A stretch of 26,526 bases of DNA from Clostridium sp. CAG:451 (GTDB lineage Bacteria; Bacillota_I; Bacilli_A; RF39; UBA660): NCBI GenBank assembly GCA_000438295.1, contig FR901073.1, positions 1 to 26,526 of the forward strand, read 5' to 3'. Positions 1-6,392 of the stretch are shown in pieces. Below the pieces are notes generated by a model, which had not been told where the DNA came from, ran no database searches, and saw only the letters and a list, made by a program, of their open reading frames with translations. The position numbers and the translations under genes are program-made. The stretch's first letter is position 1. Each line of letters opens with the position of its first letter.

Positions 1-230
1 TTAAGGATTTAATAGAATTTACTAATAGAACTAACAACGAAAAAATGTTAGTTGAAATCGCGAACTTATATCATTATCCATCATTCGAAGAATTATATAA
101 ACATTTTGATAAGGTAGCAATGGGATATGATGAAGATGATATAGCTGATCCGAAAGATATGGAAGAATATTATTCACCAGAAGAACAATCTAAATATGGT
201 GTATTAGGTATTAAAATTAAAAAAATGTAA
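1..230 (+). CDS. ASCH domain protein, C-terminal part (cut by window start)
   Basis: The reading frame is open from the left edge (first complete codon at 3) and ends at a TAA at 228-230. The visible 75 residues include a 'SFEELYKHF' segment, an acidic 'ADPKDMEEYYSPEEQ' segment and a final 'KYGVLGIKI' strand. This is the typical C-terminal layout of ASCH-domain proteins, a small RNA-binding beta-barrel fold related to PUA and EVE. The family is often found in phages, defence islands and near translation or RNA-modification genes; its precise role here is unknown. An internal ATG at 45 is unlikely to be the start because the homologous sequence continues upstream of it. The gene may be complete beyond the window. 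Confidence 0.7.
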   Translation, partial: KDLIEFTNRTNNEKMLVEIANLYHYPSFEELYKHFDKVAMGYDEDDIADPKDMEEYYSPEEQSKYGVLGIKIKKM

Positions 231-240
231 TTTTATTAAA

Positions 241-438
241 AATAGTAAAATATGCCAATCAGGTTTAAATCTGAAAAAGTTATTTGGAGATGATTTTAAA
301 TTGTATACAAGCCAAGCACCAAAAAAGAAAACTTTAACTGACATATCATTTGCAGAAATAGAAGAGGCAATAAGGATAAAAAAAGAATACGAAGAAAACG
401 GAATCGAGGATACTAATGAAGAAATTAGATTTTATTAG
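241..438 (+). pseudogene. Unrecognised open frame without a start, probable mobile-element gene remnant
   Basis: An open frame runs from about 208 to a TAG at 436-438 and encodes a lysine/glutamate-rich peptide ('KKKTLTDISFAEIEEAIRI...'). It has no ATG and no convincing ribosome binding site; TTG at 301 is the only conventional start. Its end overlaps the ATG at 416 of the next phage-type gene by 23 bases, as tightly packed phage genes do. I read it as the 3' remnant of a gene whose 5' part was lost. I do not recognise the family. Confidence 0.35.
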
Positions 439-769
439 TGGTATGAAGAAGTTGAGCAGTTTTTATCTTAAAGAATTTACAAATGAACAATTATGACTTT
501 GGTATGAAATATTTGAGGAGATACCGGAAGATATATTTAATCAAGCTATTAAAGAGATCTCCAAAGAGAATAAATATATGCCTAATGCAAGTGAGTTATA
601 TGATAAGTGTTCTTCCTTAAATAAGAATAATCTAATGAATATAGCTAACTACATGTACCAAGATGGTTATTTTCATCGTGGAGTAAAAAGATTATCTGAT
701 GAACAAGTTTTAAGGAATCTTGATAAGACAATAATGTGGCTTGAAAAAGGAATATACCATCATTTCTAA
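416..769 (+). pseudogene. Phage replisome organiser / helicase-loader-like protein, interrupted by an in-frame TGA
   Basis: A single frame from ATG 416 to TAA 767-769 encodes about 117 residues but is broken by TGA at 494-496 (codon 27). After the stop the text reads 'LWYEIFEEIPEDIFNQAI' and then 'ENKYMPNASELYDKC'. This is the helical pattern seen in phage-encoded helicase loaders of the G40P-loader/inhibitor type, which recruit replicative helicase to a phage origin. UGA is a normal stop in this genome (prfB is present and other genes end in TGA), so the codon is a nonsense mutation and not tryptophan. Translation could restart at ATG 578 and give 63 residues, but function is doubtful. The tail after about residue 80 may also have drifted. 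Confidence 0.55.
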
Positions 770-824
770 AAGAGGATATGCAAGAGTATATGAAGAAATA
801 TAAACAATCGCAAATACAGAATAA

Positions 825-1076
825 AGAAATGTTAAAGATAGAACGTTAAGGTCATGTGCTGTATGTGGTGGAATACACCAAGAAGATCAAATGTGTAAAA
901 GAAAATACAAGAAAGATAGCAGAGCATATCATTTTAGAAATAGTAATAAATGGATATTAAAACGAGAAGAAATAAAGAAGAGAGATAAATACTTATGCCA
1001 AGTATGTTTAAAGCATGGTAGATTTATTTATCAAGATGTTCAGGTACACCATATCATACCAATAAATATAGATTAA
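825..1076 (+). pseudogene. HNH endonuclease, truncated at both ends
   Basis: The frame 825-1076 encodes two zinc-ribbon-like cysteine pairs ('CAVCGG' and 'CQVCLKHG'), the segment 'REEIKKRDKYLC' and the core 'VHHIIPI'. These are hallmarks of phage/mobile HNH endonucleases. The frame stops right after the HHIIP motif, so the second half of the betabeta-alpha-metal fold, with the downstream histidine or asparagine, is missing. No ATG lies before the first CxxC, and the first available ATG (891) would drop it. A shifted frame just past the stop continues with some HNH-like text ('YRLNISEAEL') and then stops, which suggests a frameshift plus loss of the rest. The 3' end overlaps a leftward gene. 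Nuclease activity is not expected. Confidence 0.6.
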
Positions 1077-1278
1077 ACATATCAGAAGCTGAATTATAGT
1101 GCTGTAAAAAAGATGCTTCCCACATAGCATTTCTATAAAAAGAACTAGCTATATAAAAAGCGATAACTTCAGGCATTACATATTCTTCTACATAATCGTG
1201 ATAGTTGTCATAAAAAGGATTTATTATAGTTTCTAATTCTTCATCACTAATATCTTCATCAGTCGATTTTCTTAACAT
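1054..1278 (-). CDS. Small acidic orphan protein (74 aa)
   Basis: I do not recognise this family. The ATG at 1278 is preceded by a strong ribosome binding site (GGAGG at 1288-1284, 5-base spacing); an in-frame GTG at 1284 lies inside that site and is not preferred. The product is acidic in its N-terminal half ('STDEDISDEELETI') and aromatic in its second half ('FYIASSFYRNAMWEASF'), with no obvious membrane segment. The last 23 bases overlap the broken HNH frame, so its C-terminus may have been created by the rearrangement that truncated that gene. It lies upstream of, and divergent from, the restriction-modification pair, and its promoter resembles the one at 4888-4921. A small regulator or phage-derived accessory protein is possible but unproven. 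Confidence 0.5.
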   Translation of the reverse strand: MLRKSTDEDISDEELETIINPFYDNYHDYVEEYVMPEVIAFYIASSFYRNAMWEASFLQHYNSASDMFNLYLLV

Positions 1279-1294
1279 AGACACCTCCGTGTTG

Positions 1295-1328
1295 TATTAA
1301 TCACTCTAAATGCAACTTATTACAAGTT
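1295..1328 (-). promoter_or_regulatory. Leftward promoter with bipartite motif AACTTG-N15-AGAGTGATTAATA
   Basis: Read on the minus strand, this stretch has AACTTG, a 15-base spacer and AGAGTGATTAATA, ending about 17 bases before the start of the small orphan gene. The same motif with identical spacing occurs before the other leftward pair (4888-4921). TTGTAA and GATTAA within it are 17 bases apart, which fits a sigma-70-type promoter with a poor -10. The plus strand also carries AACTT-ATTAC-AAGTT here, an inverted repeat that could bind a regulator. Confidence 0.45.
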
Positions 1329-1382
1329 AATATGAAAAATAATTAAATAATGTCTACTTTTGTAGGAAAAAATATGATTTAA

Positions 1383-1391
1383 TGGTATAAT
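1383..1391 (+). promoter_or_regulatory. Extended -10 promoter for the restriction-modification pair
   Basis: TGG-TATAAT is a perfect extended -10 element 36 bases upstream of the methyltransferase ATG, in the right orientation. No good -35 is present at the expected distance, as is usual for extended -10 promoters. A similar element (TGG-TATATT in a matching GATT-A-AATGG context) lies at 4945-4953. Confidence 0.5.
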
Positions 1392-1427
1392 TATATTATA
1401 AGAAAAAAGTAGAAAGCAGGTGAGTAT

Positions 1428-2570
1428 ATGGAAAAGTCATTTATTAAATGGGCTGGTGGAAAAGAAAAAGAATTGCCAATTATTTTATCTAACCTGCCAA
1501 AAAAGTATAATAGATATATAGAGCCATTTGTAGGTGGTGGATCTGTATACTTAAATATAAATTGTAAAGATTCGATAATTAATGATAAATCCGATGAATT
1601 AATAATGCTTTACAACATGATTAAAAATAATAATAAAGAATGTATTAAAAAATTAAAAGAGATTAATCATAATTGGGTTTTACTTGATAATATTGTAACA
1701 GATAATTCAAAAGAATTATTGAATTTGTATAATGGATACGTTTTGTCAAAGAAAAAAAACACAAATAATAAAAAAATAAAAACTGATTATAGTGATAAAA
1801 TTTACGAATTTGTATTAGCTCATGCAGAAGAGTTTAATGGACTTATGACAGAACATTTTAATATTAGAATAGATAATTTTTTATCTGAAATTAAAAAGAA
1901 CATGATATCTAAAATTGAAAGAATGAGTAAAATTGAAGATACTCGTGGAAAAATGACAGATGATAATATTTTAGAGAATATTGAATGTGCATTAAAGAGT
2001 GCATTCTATATGCATTTTAGATATTTATATAATAATAGATCTGAATTAGAAATAAGTGATGAGTTCTATTGTGCAATATTTTACTTCATAAGAGAGTATT
2101 GTTATGCCTCAATGTTTAGATATAATGCTAGTGGTAAATTTAATGTCCCCTATGGTGGAATTAGTTATAATAGAAAAGATTTTGCCAAAAAGATTAAAAA
2201 TCTAAATTCAACTAAATTGAGAAATTATATGGCCCACACTACAATTTATAACATGGACTTTGAAGATTTTTGCAATAGCATAGAAATAAAGGAAACAGAT
2301 TTCATGTTTTTAGATCCACCATACGATACAGAGTTTTCAACATATGCTGGTAATGAATTTGGAAAGAAAGATCAAATTAGATTAAGAGATTATTTAAAAA
2401 ATACAAAAGCAAAATTTATGTTGATAATTAAAAATACAGATTTTATATACAACCTATATAATCAAGATGGATTTTTTATAAAATCATTTGATAAGAAGTA
2501 TTTAGTTAGTATAAAAAATAGAAACGATAAAGATGTAGAACATTTAATAATTACTAATTATGAGATATAA
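1428..2570 (+). CDS. D12-class (Dam-like) DNA adenine-N6 methyltransferase
   Basis: The 380-residue product transfers a methyl group from S-adenosylmethionine to N6 of adenine in DNA and should protect host DNA from the adjacent endonuclease. Visible motifs are 'KWAGGK' at residues 7-12, the SAM-binding 'EPFVGGGS' at 32-39 and the catalytic 'DPPY' at 296-299. This order (motif I early, DPPY late) is that of the alpha/D12 class typified by Dam. The protein is about 100 residues longer than Dam; the extra, lysine-rich part (about 65-190) lies where the target-recognition domain sits. The ATG at 1428 has AGGTG upstream. The endonuclease gene begins 12 bases after its stop behind a G-rich ribosome binding site, so the two are co-transcribed. 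The enzyme looks intact. Confidence 0.88.
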   Translation: MEKSFIKWAGGKEKELPIILSNLPKKYNRYIEPFVGGGSVYLNINCKDSIINDKSDELIMLYNMIKNNNKECIKKLKEINHNWVLLDNIVTDNSKELLNLYNGYVLSKKKNTNNKKIKTDYSDKIYEFVLAHAEEFNGLMTEHFNIRIDNFLSEIKKNMISKIERMSKIEDTRGKMTDDNILENIECALKSAFYMHFRYLYNNRSELEISDEFYCAIFYFIREYCYASMFRYNASGKFNVPYGGISYNRKDFAKKIKNLNSTKLRNYMAHTTIYNMDFEDFCNSIEIKETDFMFLDPPYDTEFSTYAGNEFGKKDQIRLRDYLKNTKAKFMLIIKNTDFIYNLYNQDGFFIKSFDKKYLVSIKNRNDKDVEHLIITNYEI

Positions 2571-2582
2571 GGGGGGGTTAAA

Positions 2583-4367
2583 ATGAGCAGTTGGTGGTGG
2601 AGAACAAAACCAAGAAGTATTATAAAAACCGTTCAATGGTTTAAAGAGTTTGGAAAACTTGATGGTAAGAATTGGAATGAATGTGATGATAGTTTTACAA
2701 GCAGAATTAATGATAAAAATGTTCATCCAGTAAGAAGAGAATATATTTATAATGCTCATAGAGATGAGGACTCTTTTCTTGGTGGATTAACATTTTCACA
2801 ATATGTTAGTGGAAATCATGATGAAAAAGAAACAGAAAGTAATGGTAGAAATGATAAAACAACATACGAATTTTTTGGATTTGCTTATGTAGACAAAAAT
2901 GGAATTATTCATGTTACTGATGTTGGTAAGTTAATTATCAACGATACCTTTGATGATGAAGATTTCTTAAAACAATTATTAAAATTATATTTTCCTAATC
3001 AAGTATCAAATAAATCTGATATGGATTATAATGATGGTGTATTTCCAATGGAATTACTACTTAAAGCAATAGATAAATACGAATATTTAAATAGGAGTGA
3101 AATTACATTTTTATTTGGTTGCTCTAGCAGTTCAATGATTGATAATATGTTGGATGCTATTGGAAAATTTAGAAGTGAATATGAGAACTTATCAAATAAA
3201 AATGACATTAATTCTGTTAAAAATTTATGCGAGAAGATATTTGTAGATGCCTATGGAAGTATAGATAATCAAATAGCATCATATTATGATTATGCTGAAG
3301 CATTTTGTAGAATTTTATCATACACAGGTTTATTTAAGTTATCAGGAAGGAGTATTGCAACTAAAGTAAGATGTGCTGGCTATTCAGTTGCCAAAGTAAA
3401 ATTGTTGTTGCAAAAATACAAATTTGAAACTCCTTCATTTAATGATGTAGATGAGTATATGAGTTGGTATGGAGATCCTGATGCAACTATATTACCTTGG
3501 GATAATGCTGAGTCTAGAAGAGAATTATTAAAGAGTAAATTAGAATACTTAAAGAATATAGATTTAGCAGATAACATAGAAGATACATATGGAATTTCTA
3601 TTAGAAATAGTATAGATGATAAAATTACAAAAGTTACCAATCGTTTAATGAATTTAAGCAATGATGGAGAACTAAAAGTAATTGAAAAAGATGTTGTTAA
3701 TTACATAACAGGATTAAATGAAAGAAAATATATAGAAACACTAGCAACAACAGATAAATCCAGAAAAGAGATTTTGGAAAAATATGATGATATACTTGAT
3801 AATGATGACATGAGTGCTTTGTGGTTAGAGGTTAATACATGGAAATCACTATTAGCAATTGATGGTAATAAAGTTGTTAAAAGAAATTTCAATATAGAAG
3901 AAGATTTAACCCCAAAAAGTTTTGCACCTGGTGTTGGTAATACTCCTGATATGGAATTATATTTAAATGATTATATCATTCTTCCAGAGGTATCACTAAT
4001 GTCTGGAGTTAGACAATGGGAACATGAAGCATCAAGTGTAATAGATCATGTATTAAGTTTTATAGATGCGTATAAAGAAAAGAAAGTTCTTGGGCTATTT
4101 ATTTCAACAAGTATTAATATAAGAACAAATTGGCAATTCTTTATTCTTAATAGAGAAAGTTGGGTTGGAAGTTCTGTACCTGTTGTCCCATTAACTATAA
4201 AACAATATTGTCATTTAATTGAGAATATCTACGATAAGAATATTAATATAATTGATTTTATTAAATTACTTTTTGATATACATAACGTAGCATTGCAATC
4301 TGACAATTTTAATGTATGGAATGAAAAAGCTAATGAAAGAATAACAGAATGGATTAATTGTTATTAA
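2583..4367 (+). CDS. AlwI / N.BstNBI-family type IIS restriction endonuclease
   Basis: The 594-residue protein matches the length and layout of the AlwI/PleI/MlyI/N.BstNBI family, which cut at a fixed distance to one side of an asymmetric 5-bp site. The N-terminal half, expected to recognise DNA, has the family-like 'GFAYVDKNGIIHVTDVGK' and 'DFLKQLLKLYFP' segments. The catalytic domain shows 'GNTPDMELYL', 'ILPEVSL' and 'WEHE', placing D456, E469 and E482 in a D-N12-E-N12-E array. As I recall it, this matches the N.BstNBI active site in both spacing and numbering. It follows the methyltransferase by 12 bases. Since only one methyltransferase is present, the site probably embeds a palindrome such as GATC (GGATC is AlwI's site); GAGTC is the alternative. 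No frameshift is seen. Whether it cuts both strands or nicks one cannot be read from sequence. Confidence 0.85.
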   Translation: MSSWWWRTKPRSIIKTVQWFKEFGKLDGKNWNECDDSFTSRINDKNVHPVRREYIYNAHRDEDSFLGGLTFSQYVSGNHDEKETESNGRNDKTTYEFFGFAYVDKNGIIHVTDVGKLIINDTFDDEDFLKQLLKLYFPNQVSNKSDMDYNDGVFPMELLLKAIDKYEYLNRSEITFLFGCSSSSMIDNMLDAIGKFRSEYENLSNKNDINSVKNLCEKIFVDAYGSIDNQIASYYDYAEAFCRILSYTGLFKLSGRSIATKVRCAGYSVAKVKLLLQKYKFETPSFNDVDEYMSWYGDPDATILPWDNAESRRELLKSKLEYLKNIDLADNIEDTYGISIRNSIDDKITKVTNRLMNLSNDGELKVIEKDVVNYITGLNERKYIETLATTDKSRKEILEKYDDILDNDDMSALWLEVNTWKSLLAIDGNKVVKRNFNIEEDLTPKSFAPGVGNTPDMELYLNDYIILPEVSLMSGVRQWEHEASSVIDHVLSFIDAYKEKKVLGLFISTSINIRTNWQFFILNRESWVGSSVPVVPLTIKQYCHLIENIYDKNINIIDFIKLLFDIHNVALQSDNFNVWNEKANERITEWINCY

Positions 4368-4372
4368 AAAAG

Positions 4373-4393
4373 AGCTCACCAATTTGGTGGGCT
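4373..4393. terminator. Bidirectional intrinsic terminator between convergent units
   Basis: AGCTCACC (4373-4380), a 5-base loop and GGTGGGCT (4386-4393) form an 8-bp stem with one G-T pair. Toward the left the stem is followed by CTTTTTT on the minus strand, so it terminates the leftward pair strongly. Toward the right the T-run is short. It lies directly against the stop codons of both converging units. Confidence 0.8.
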
Positions 4394-4651
4394 TTAATGC
4401 TTATCAGACAAAAAGAACAATTTAGTAGCATATAATAATATATTTTTTCTATTATCACTTGATATATAACCTTTAATAGCTATTGTTTCATCATTAAGAT
4501 AAAAAGGAGCTAATCTTTCCTGAATACCTTTATTGATAACAATTTTAATAATTTCATTATTATCAGTTTTAAGATAAAAAAATACATTATTTCTATGGCT
4601 TTCTAATTTTAAGAACTTTCCAATAATAGTAAATTGATTAACGTCATACAT
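4394..4651 (-). CDS. OB-fold, single-stranded DNA-binding-like small protein
   Basis: The 85-residue product begins 'NQFTIIGKFLKLE' and ends with 'IAIKGYISSDNRKNILLYATKLFFLS'. The alternating hydrophobic strands and the 'IxGxL...IxIKGxI' pattern are those of the OB-fold of phage/plasmid SSB-type proteins, which coat single-stranded DNA. It lacks the long acidic tail of housekeeping SSB. Its ATG overlaps the upstream gene's stop by one base (TAATG), so translation is coupled. It is transcribed leftward against the restriction operon and ends at a shared terminator. Function is inferred from fold-like sequence pattern only. Confidence 0.55.
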   Translation of the reverse strand: MYDVNQFTIIGKFLKLESHRNNVFFYLKTDNNEIIKIVINKGIQERLAPFYLNDETIAIKGYISSDNRKNILLYATKLFFLSDKH

Positions 4652-4863
4652 TAATCGTTCTTATACTTTCGATAACTTTTAAAGTTTAAGTAGTCTACTA
4701 TTTGTTCTTCAATCTTATGCTTAAATTTCATCATTACTTCAAGATCTTGTGGCTTCTTAGCAGATAGTACTATATCAATATTCCTAATGATAAAGAAGCC
4801 ATGATAGTCACCATTTCTGATTATACACTCGATACGATTCTTAGGCTTAACAATATATTTCAC
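4651..4863 (-). CDS. Small basic protein of unknown function (70 aa), first gene of the leftward pair
   Basis: I do not recognise this family. The GTG start at 4863 is supported by GGAGG at 4874-4870 with a 6-base spacer. The product has a beta-strand-like N-terminal half ('KNRIECIIRNGDYHGFFIIRNIDIVLS') and a helical, lysine-rich C-terminal half ('MMKFKHKIEEQIVDYLNF'). It is translationally coupled to the OB-fold gene, which suggests a joint role in DNA metabolism of a mobile element. It may also be an accessory of the neighbouring restriction island. Both genes look intact and use a promoter like that of the orphan at 1054-1278. Confidence 0.5.
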   Translation of the reverse strand: MKYIVKPKNRIECIIRNGDYHGFFIIRNIDIVLSAKKPQDLEVMMKFKHKIEEQIVDYLNFKSYRKYKND

Positions 4864-4887
4864 AATACACCTCCAAATAGAATGTAA

Positions 4888-4921
4888 TATTAATCACTCT
4901 TAATTGGAAATAATTCAAGTT
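4888..4921 (-). promoter_or_regulatory. Leftward promoter, second copy of AACTTG-N15-AGAGTGATTAATA
   Basis: On the minus strand AACTTG and AGAGTGATTAATA are again separated by exactly 15 bases, with a different spacer sequence, upstream of the 4863 start. Conserved ends with a diverged spacer argue for selection on the motif and against a recent duplication. Confidence 0.45.
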
Positions 4922-4944
4922 GTATGGACTTATAAACGATTAAA

Positions 4945-4953
4945 TGGTATATT
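4945..4953 (+). promoter_or_regulatory. Extended -10-like element facing right into degenerate DNA
   Basis: TGG-TATATT sits in GATT-AAATGG context, resembling the element before the methyltransferase (1383-1391). It now points into about 390 bases with no intact gene, so it may be the surviving promoter of a lost gene. Confidence 0.3.
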
Positions 4954-5257
4954 GTAGTTGAAGATCAGAGATAAAAAGATGTGGAAAAATTGTAATTCTG
5001 GAGCCACATTTAGAGCCACTCTGCTAGACGTTAGCTGGAATATACTAAAACATAAAGGTAATAAAAACCCTGTTTTTAAAGGAAATTAACGAGTGGACAG
5101 TGGTAAAAAACCTTAAAAATGTTAGTCTTGTGGTTCAGGGAAAAAATATAAACAATGTTGTGGAAAGTAGTATAAAACAAGAAAAAGTTGAAATTGAAAA
5201 ATACTAATTTGACTATTGCTTTATAGTTTACTTAAGAAATATTAAAAAAAATAAGTG
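4954..5257. other. Non-coding stretch with gene relics
   Basis: No intact gene is seen. The stretch holds a direct repeat GAGCCAC-N5-GAGCCAC near 5001-5020, a short frame beginning ATGTGGAAAA at about 4979 that soon stops, and a SEC-C motif relic at 5129-5170. A TTGACT near 5209 has no well-spaced -10, so I do not call a promoter from it. Confidence 0.5.
5102..5170 (+). pseudogene. SEC-C zinc-binding motif relic
   Basis: One frame reads GKKP-stop-KC-stop-SCGSGKKYKQCCGK-stop. CGSGKKYKxCCG is the SEC-C motif, a small zinc-binding tail found at the C-terminus of SecA and many accessory proteins. Two in-frame stops (TAA 5114-5116 and TAG 5123-5125) precede it and no start is present, so only the last part of a dead gene survives. 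A 39-base near-copy lies at 6608-6646. Confidence 0.6.
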
Positions 5258-5300
5258 AAAAAGGATGAGGAAAACGTTTTAAATGTAGACATCCTTTTTT
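5258..5300 (+). terminator. Hairpin plus T-run in the leader of the GNAT gene (terminator or attenuator)
   Basis: AAAAAGGATG (5258-5267) and CATCCTTTTT (5290-5299) are perfectly complementary over 10 bp. The downstream arm ends in a run of T, and the loop holds the palindrome AAAACGTTTT. It ends 39 bases before the GNAT start, so it either ends an upstream unit or attenuates the GNAT gene. Confidence 0.55.
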
Positions 5301-5338
5301 CGATAATTAATTTTAAAATATATTTAGGAGTTGATAAT

Positions 5339-5863
5339 ATGCTAAGTCCAAAATTAGAAACAGAAAGATTAATATTAAGAAGATATGAAGAAACTGATAT
5401 TGATATGCAATATGAAGTATTAACAGATAACAGATTAGCAGAATATATAAAGTTTCCTAATTTAACAAAAGAAGAAGAACTAGAATGCATTAAAGATTGG
5501 ATTAAAAATGCAGATGATTCAAAATATGAAAAATGGGTAATTACTTTAAAAAGTGATAATACTCCTATTGGGAATATATCTGTAAATGGAATTGAAAAAA
5601 GACATAACTATTGTAACGTTGGTTATGTAATATTGTATGCTTATTGGGGAAAAGGTTATGCATCAGAAGCATTAAAGGTTGTATCGGATTATTTGTTAGA
5701 AAGTGGATATTATTTAGTTGAGTGTTCTTGCAATGAATTAAATAAACAATCATCTAGAGTAATGGAAAAAGCCGGTTTTAAAAAAGATGGTTATATTGCT
5801 AATAGGAGACTTAATAAAGATGGAACATATTCTGGAGTAGAATATTATAGTAAGATAAAATAG
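5339..5863 (+). CDS. GNAT-family N-acetyltransferase (RimJ/RimL-like)
   Basis: The 174-residue product begins 'METERLILRR'-like ('LETERLILRRYEETDID'), the common start of RimJ/RimL-type acetyltransferases that modify protein N-termini or small amines with acetyl-CoA. The acetyl-CoA motif A is 'YAYWGKGYASEAL' and is followed by 'NELNKQSSRVMEKAGFKKDG', motif B of the family. The ATG at 5339 is chosen because AGGAG lies 8 bases upstream and the family N-terminus starts there; an in-frame GTG at 5255 would place the leader hairpin inside the gene. Its substrate is unknown. It ends next to a RhuM fragment and appears to be a separate, intact cargo gene within the relic region. Confidence 0.85.
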   Translation: MLSPKLETERLILRRYEETDIDMQYEVLTDNRLAEYIKFPNLTKEEELECIKDWIKNADDSKYEKWVITLKSDNTPIGNISVNGIEKRHNYCNVGYVILYAYWGKGYASEALKVVSDYLLESGYYLVECSCNELNKQSSRVMEKAGFKKDGYIANRRLNKDGTYSGVEYYSKIK

Positions 5864-5870
5864 TAAAAAT

Positions 5871-6392
5871 ATATTTGTTGAATGTTCTATTGATTATGAT
5901 AAAAATAGTGATACTGCAATAATTTTTTATAAAACTATTCAAAATAAATTTCATTATGCAATTACTGGAAACACTGCTGCTGAAATAGTTTATAAAAGAG
6001 TGGATTCTAAAAAAGAAAATATGGGACTTACTACCTGGGAAAATTCACCTGATGGTAAGATTTTGAAATCTGATGTAATTATTGCCAAGAACTATTTAAA
6101 TGAACAAGAAATTAAAAATTTAAATAATTTAGTAAACTTATTTTGGGATATTGCTGAAAATAATGCAGAGAGAAATATAATAATGTACATGGAAGATTGG
6201 AAAAATGAAGTAGAAAATGCACTAAAAGTTTTCCATTATGAAGTTTTAGAAGGAAAAGGAAAAATCTCACATAAACAAGCAACTCAAAAAGCAGAAAATG
6301 AATATGAAAAATATAAAGTTATACAGGATAAGAATTATGTGTCAGATTTTGATAGACTATTAAGTGAAACAAAGCAAATTGAAAATAAATAA
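5871..6392 (+). pseudogene. RhuM-family protein, C-terminal fragment
   Basis: The frame enters without a start eight bases after the GNAT stop and reads 'VECSIDYDKNSDTAIIFYKT', 'HYAITGNTAAEIVYKR', 'ENMGLTTWENSPDGKI' and 'DVIIAKNYLNEQEIKNL'. These are strongly conserved blocks of the C-terminal half of RhuM/virulence-associated proteins, whose role is unclear and which are frequent in genomic islands. The N-terminal half, including the expected DNA-binding region, is absent. The sharp junction at the GNAT stop suggests a deletion or insertion there. Translation from GTG 6000 or a later ATG could produce a fragment of about 130 residues, with no known activity. Confidence 0.8.

Noticed and set aside
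3380..3661. Leftward 93-codon frame inside the endonuclease gene
   Set aside because: It lies fully within a well-supported gene and has no independent start signal or family similarity; the same holds for the other antisense frames in the methyltransferase, ftsX and oxidoreductase genes.
5001..5020. Attachment site at GAGCCAC-N5-GAGCCAC
   Set aside because: No integrase or tRNA gene is present, and no second copy was seen at another island border.
5255..5338. Longer N-terminus for the GNAT gene from GTG 5255
   Set aside because: It would include the leader hairpin, lacks a ribosome binding site and adds residues the family does not have; ATG 5339 has AGGAG.
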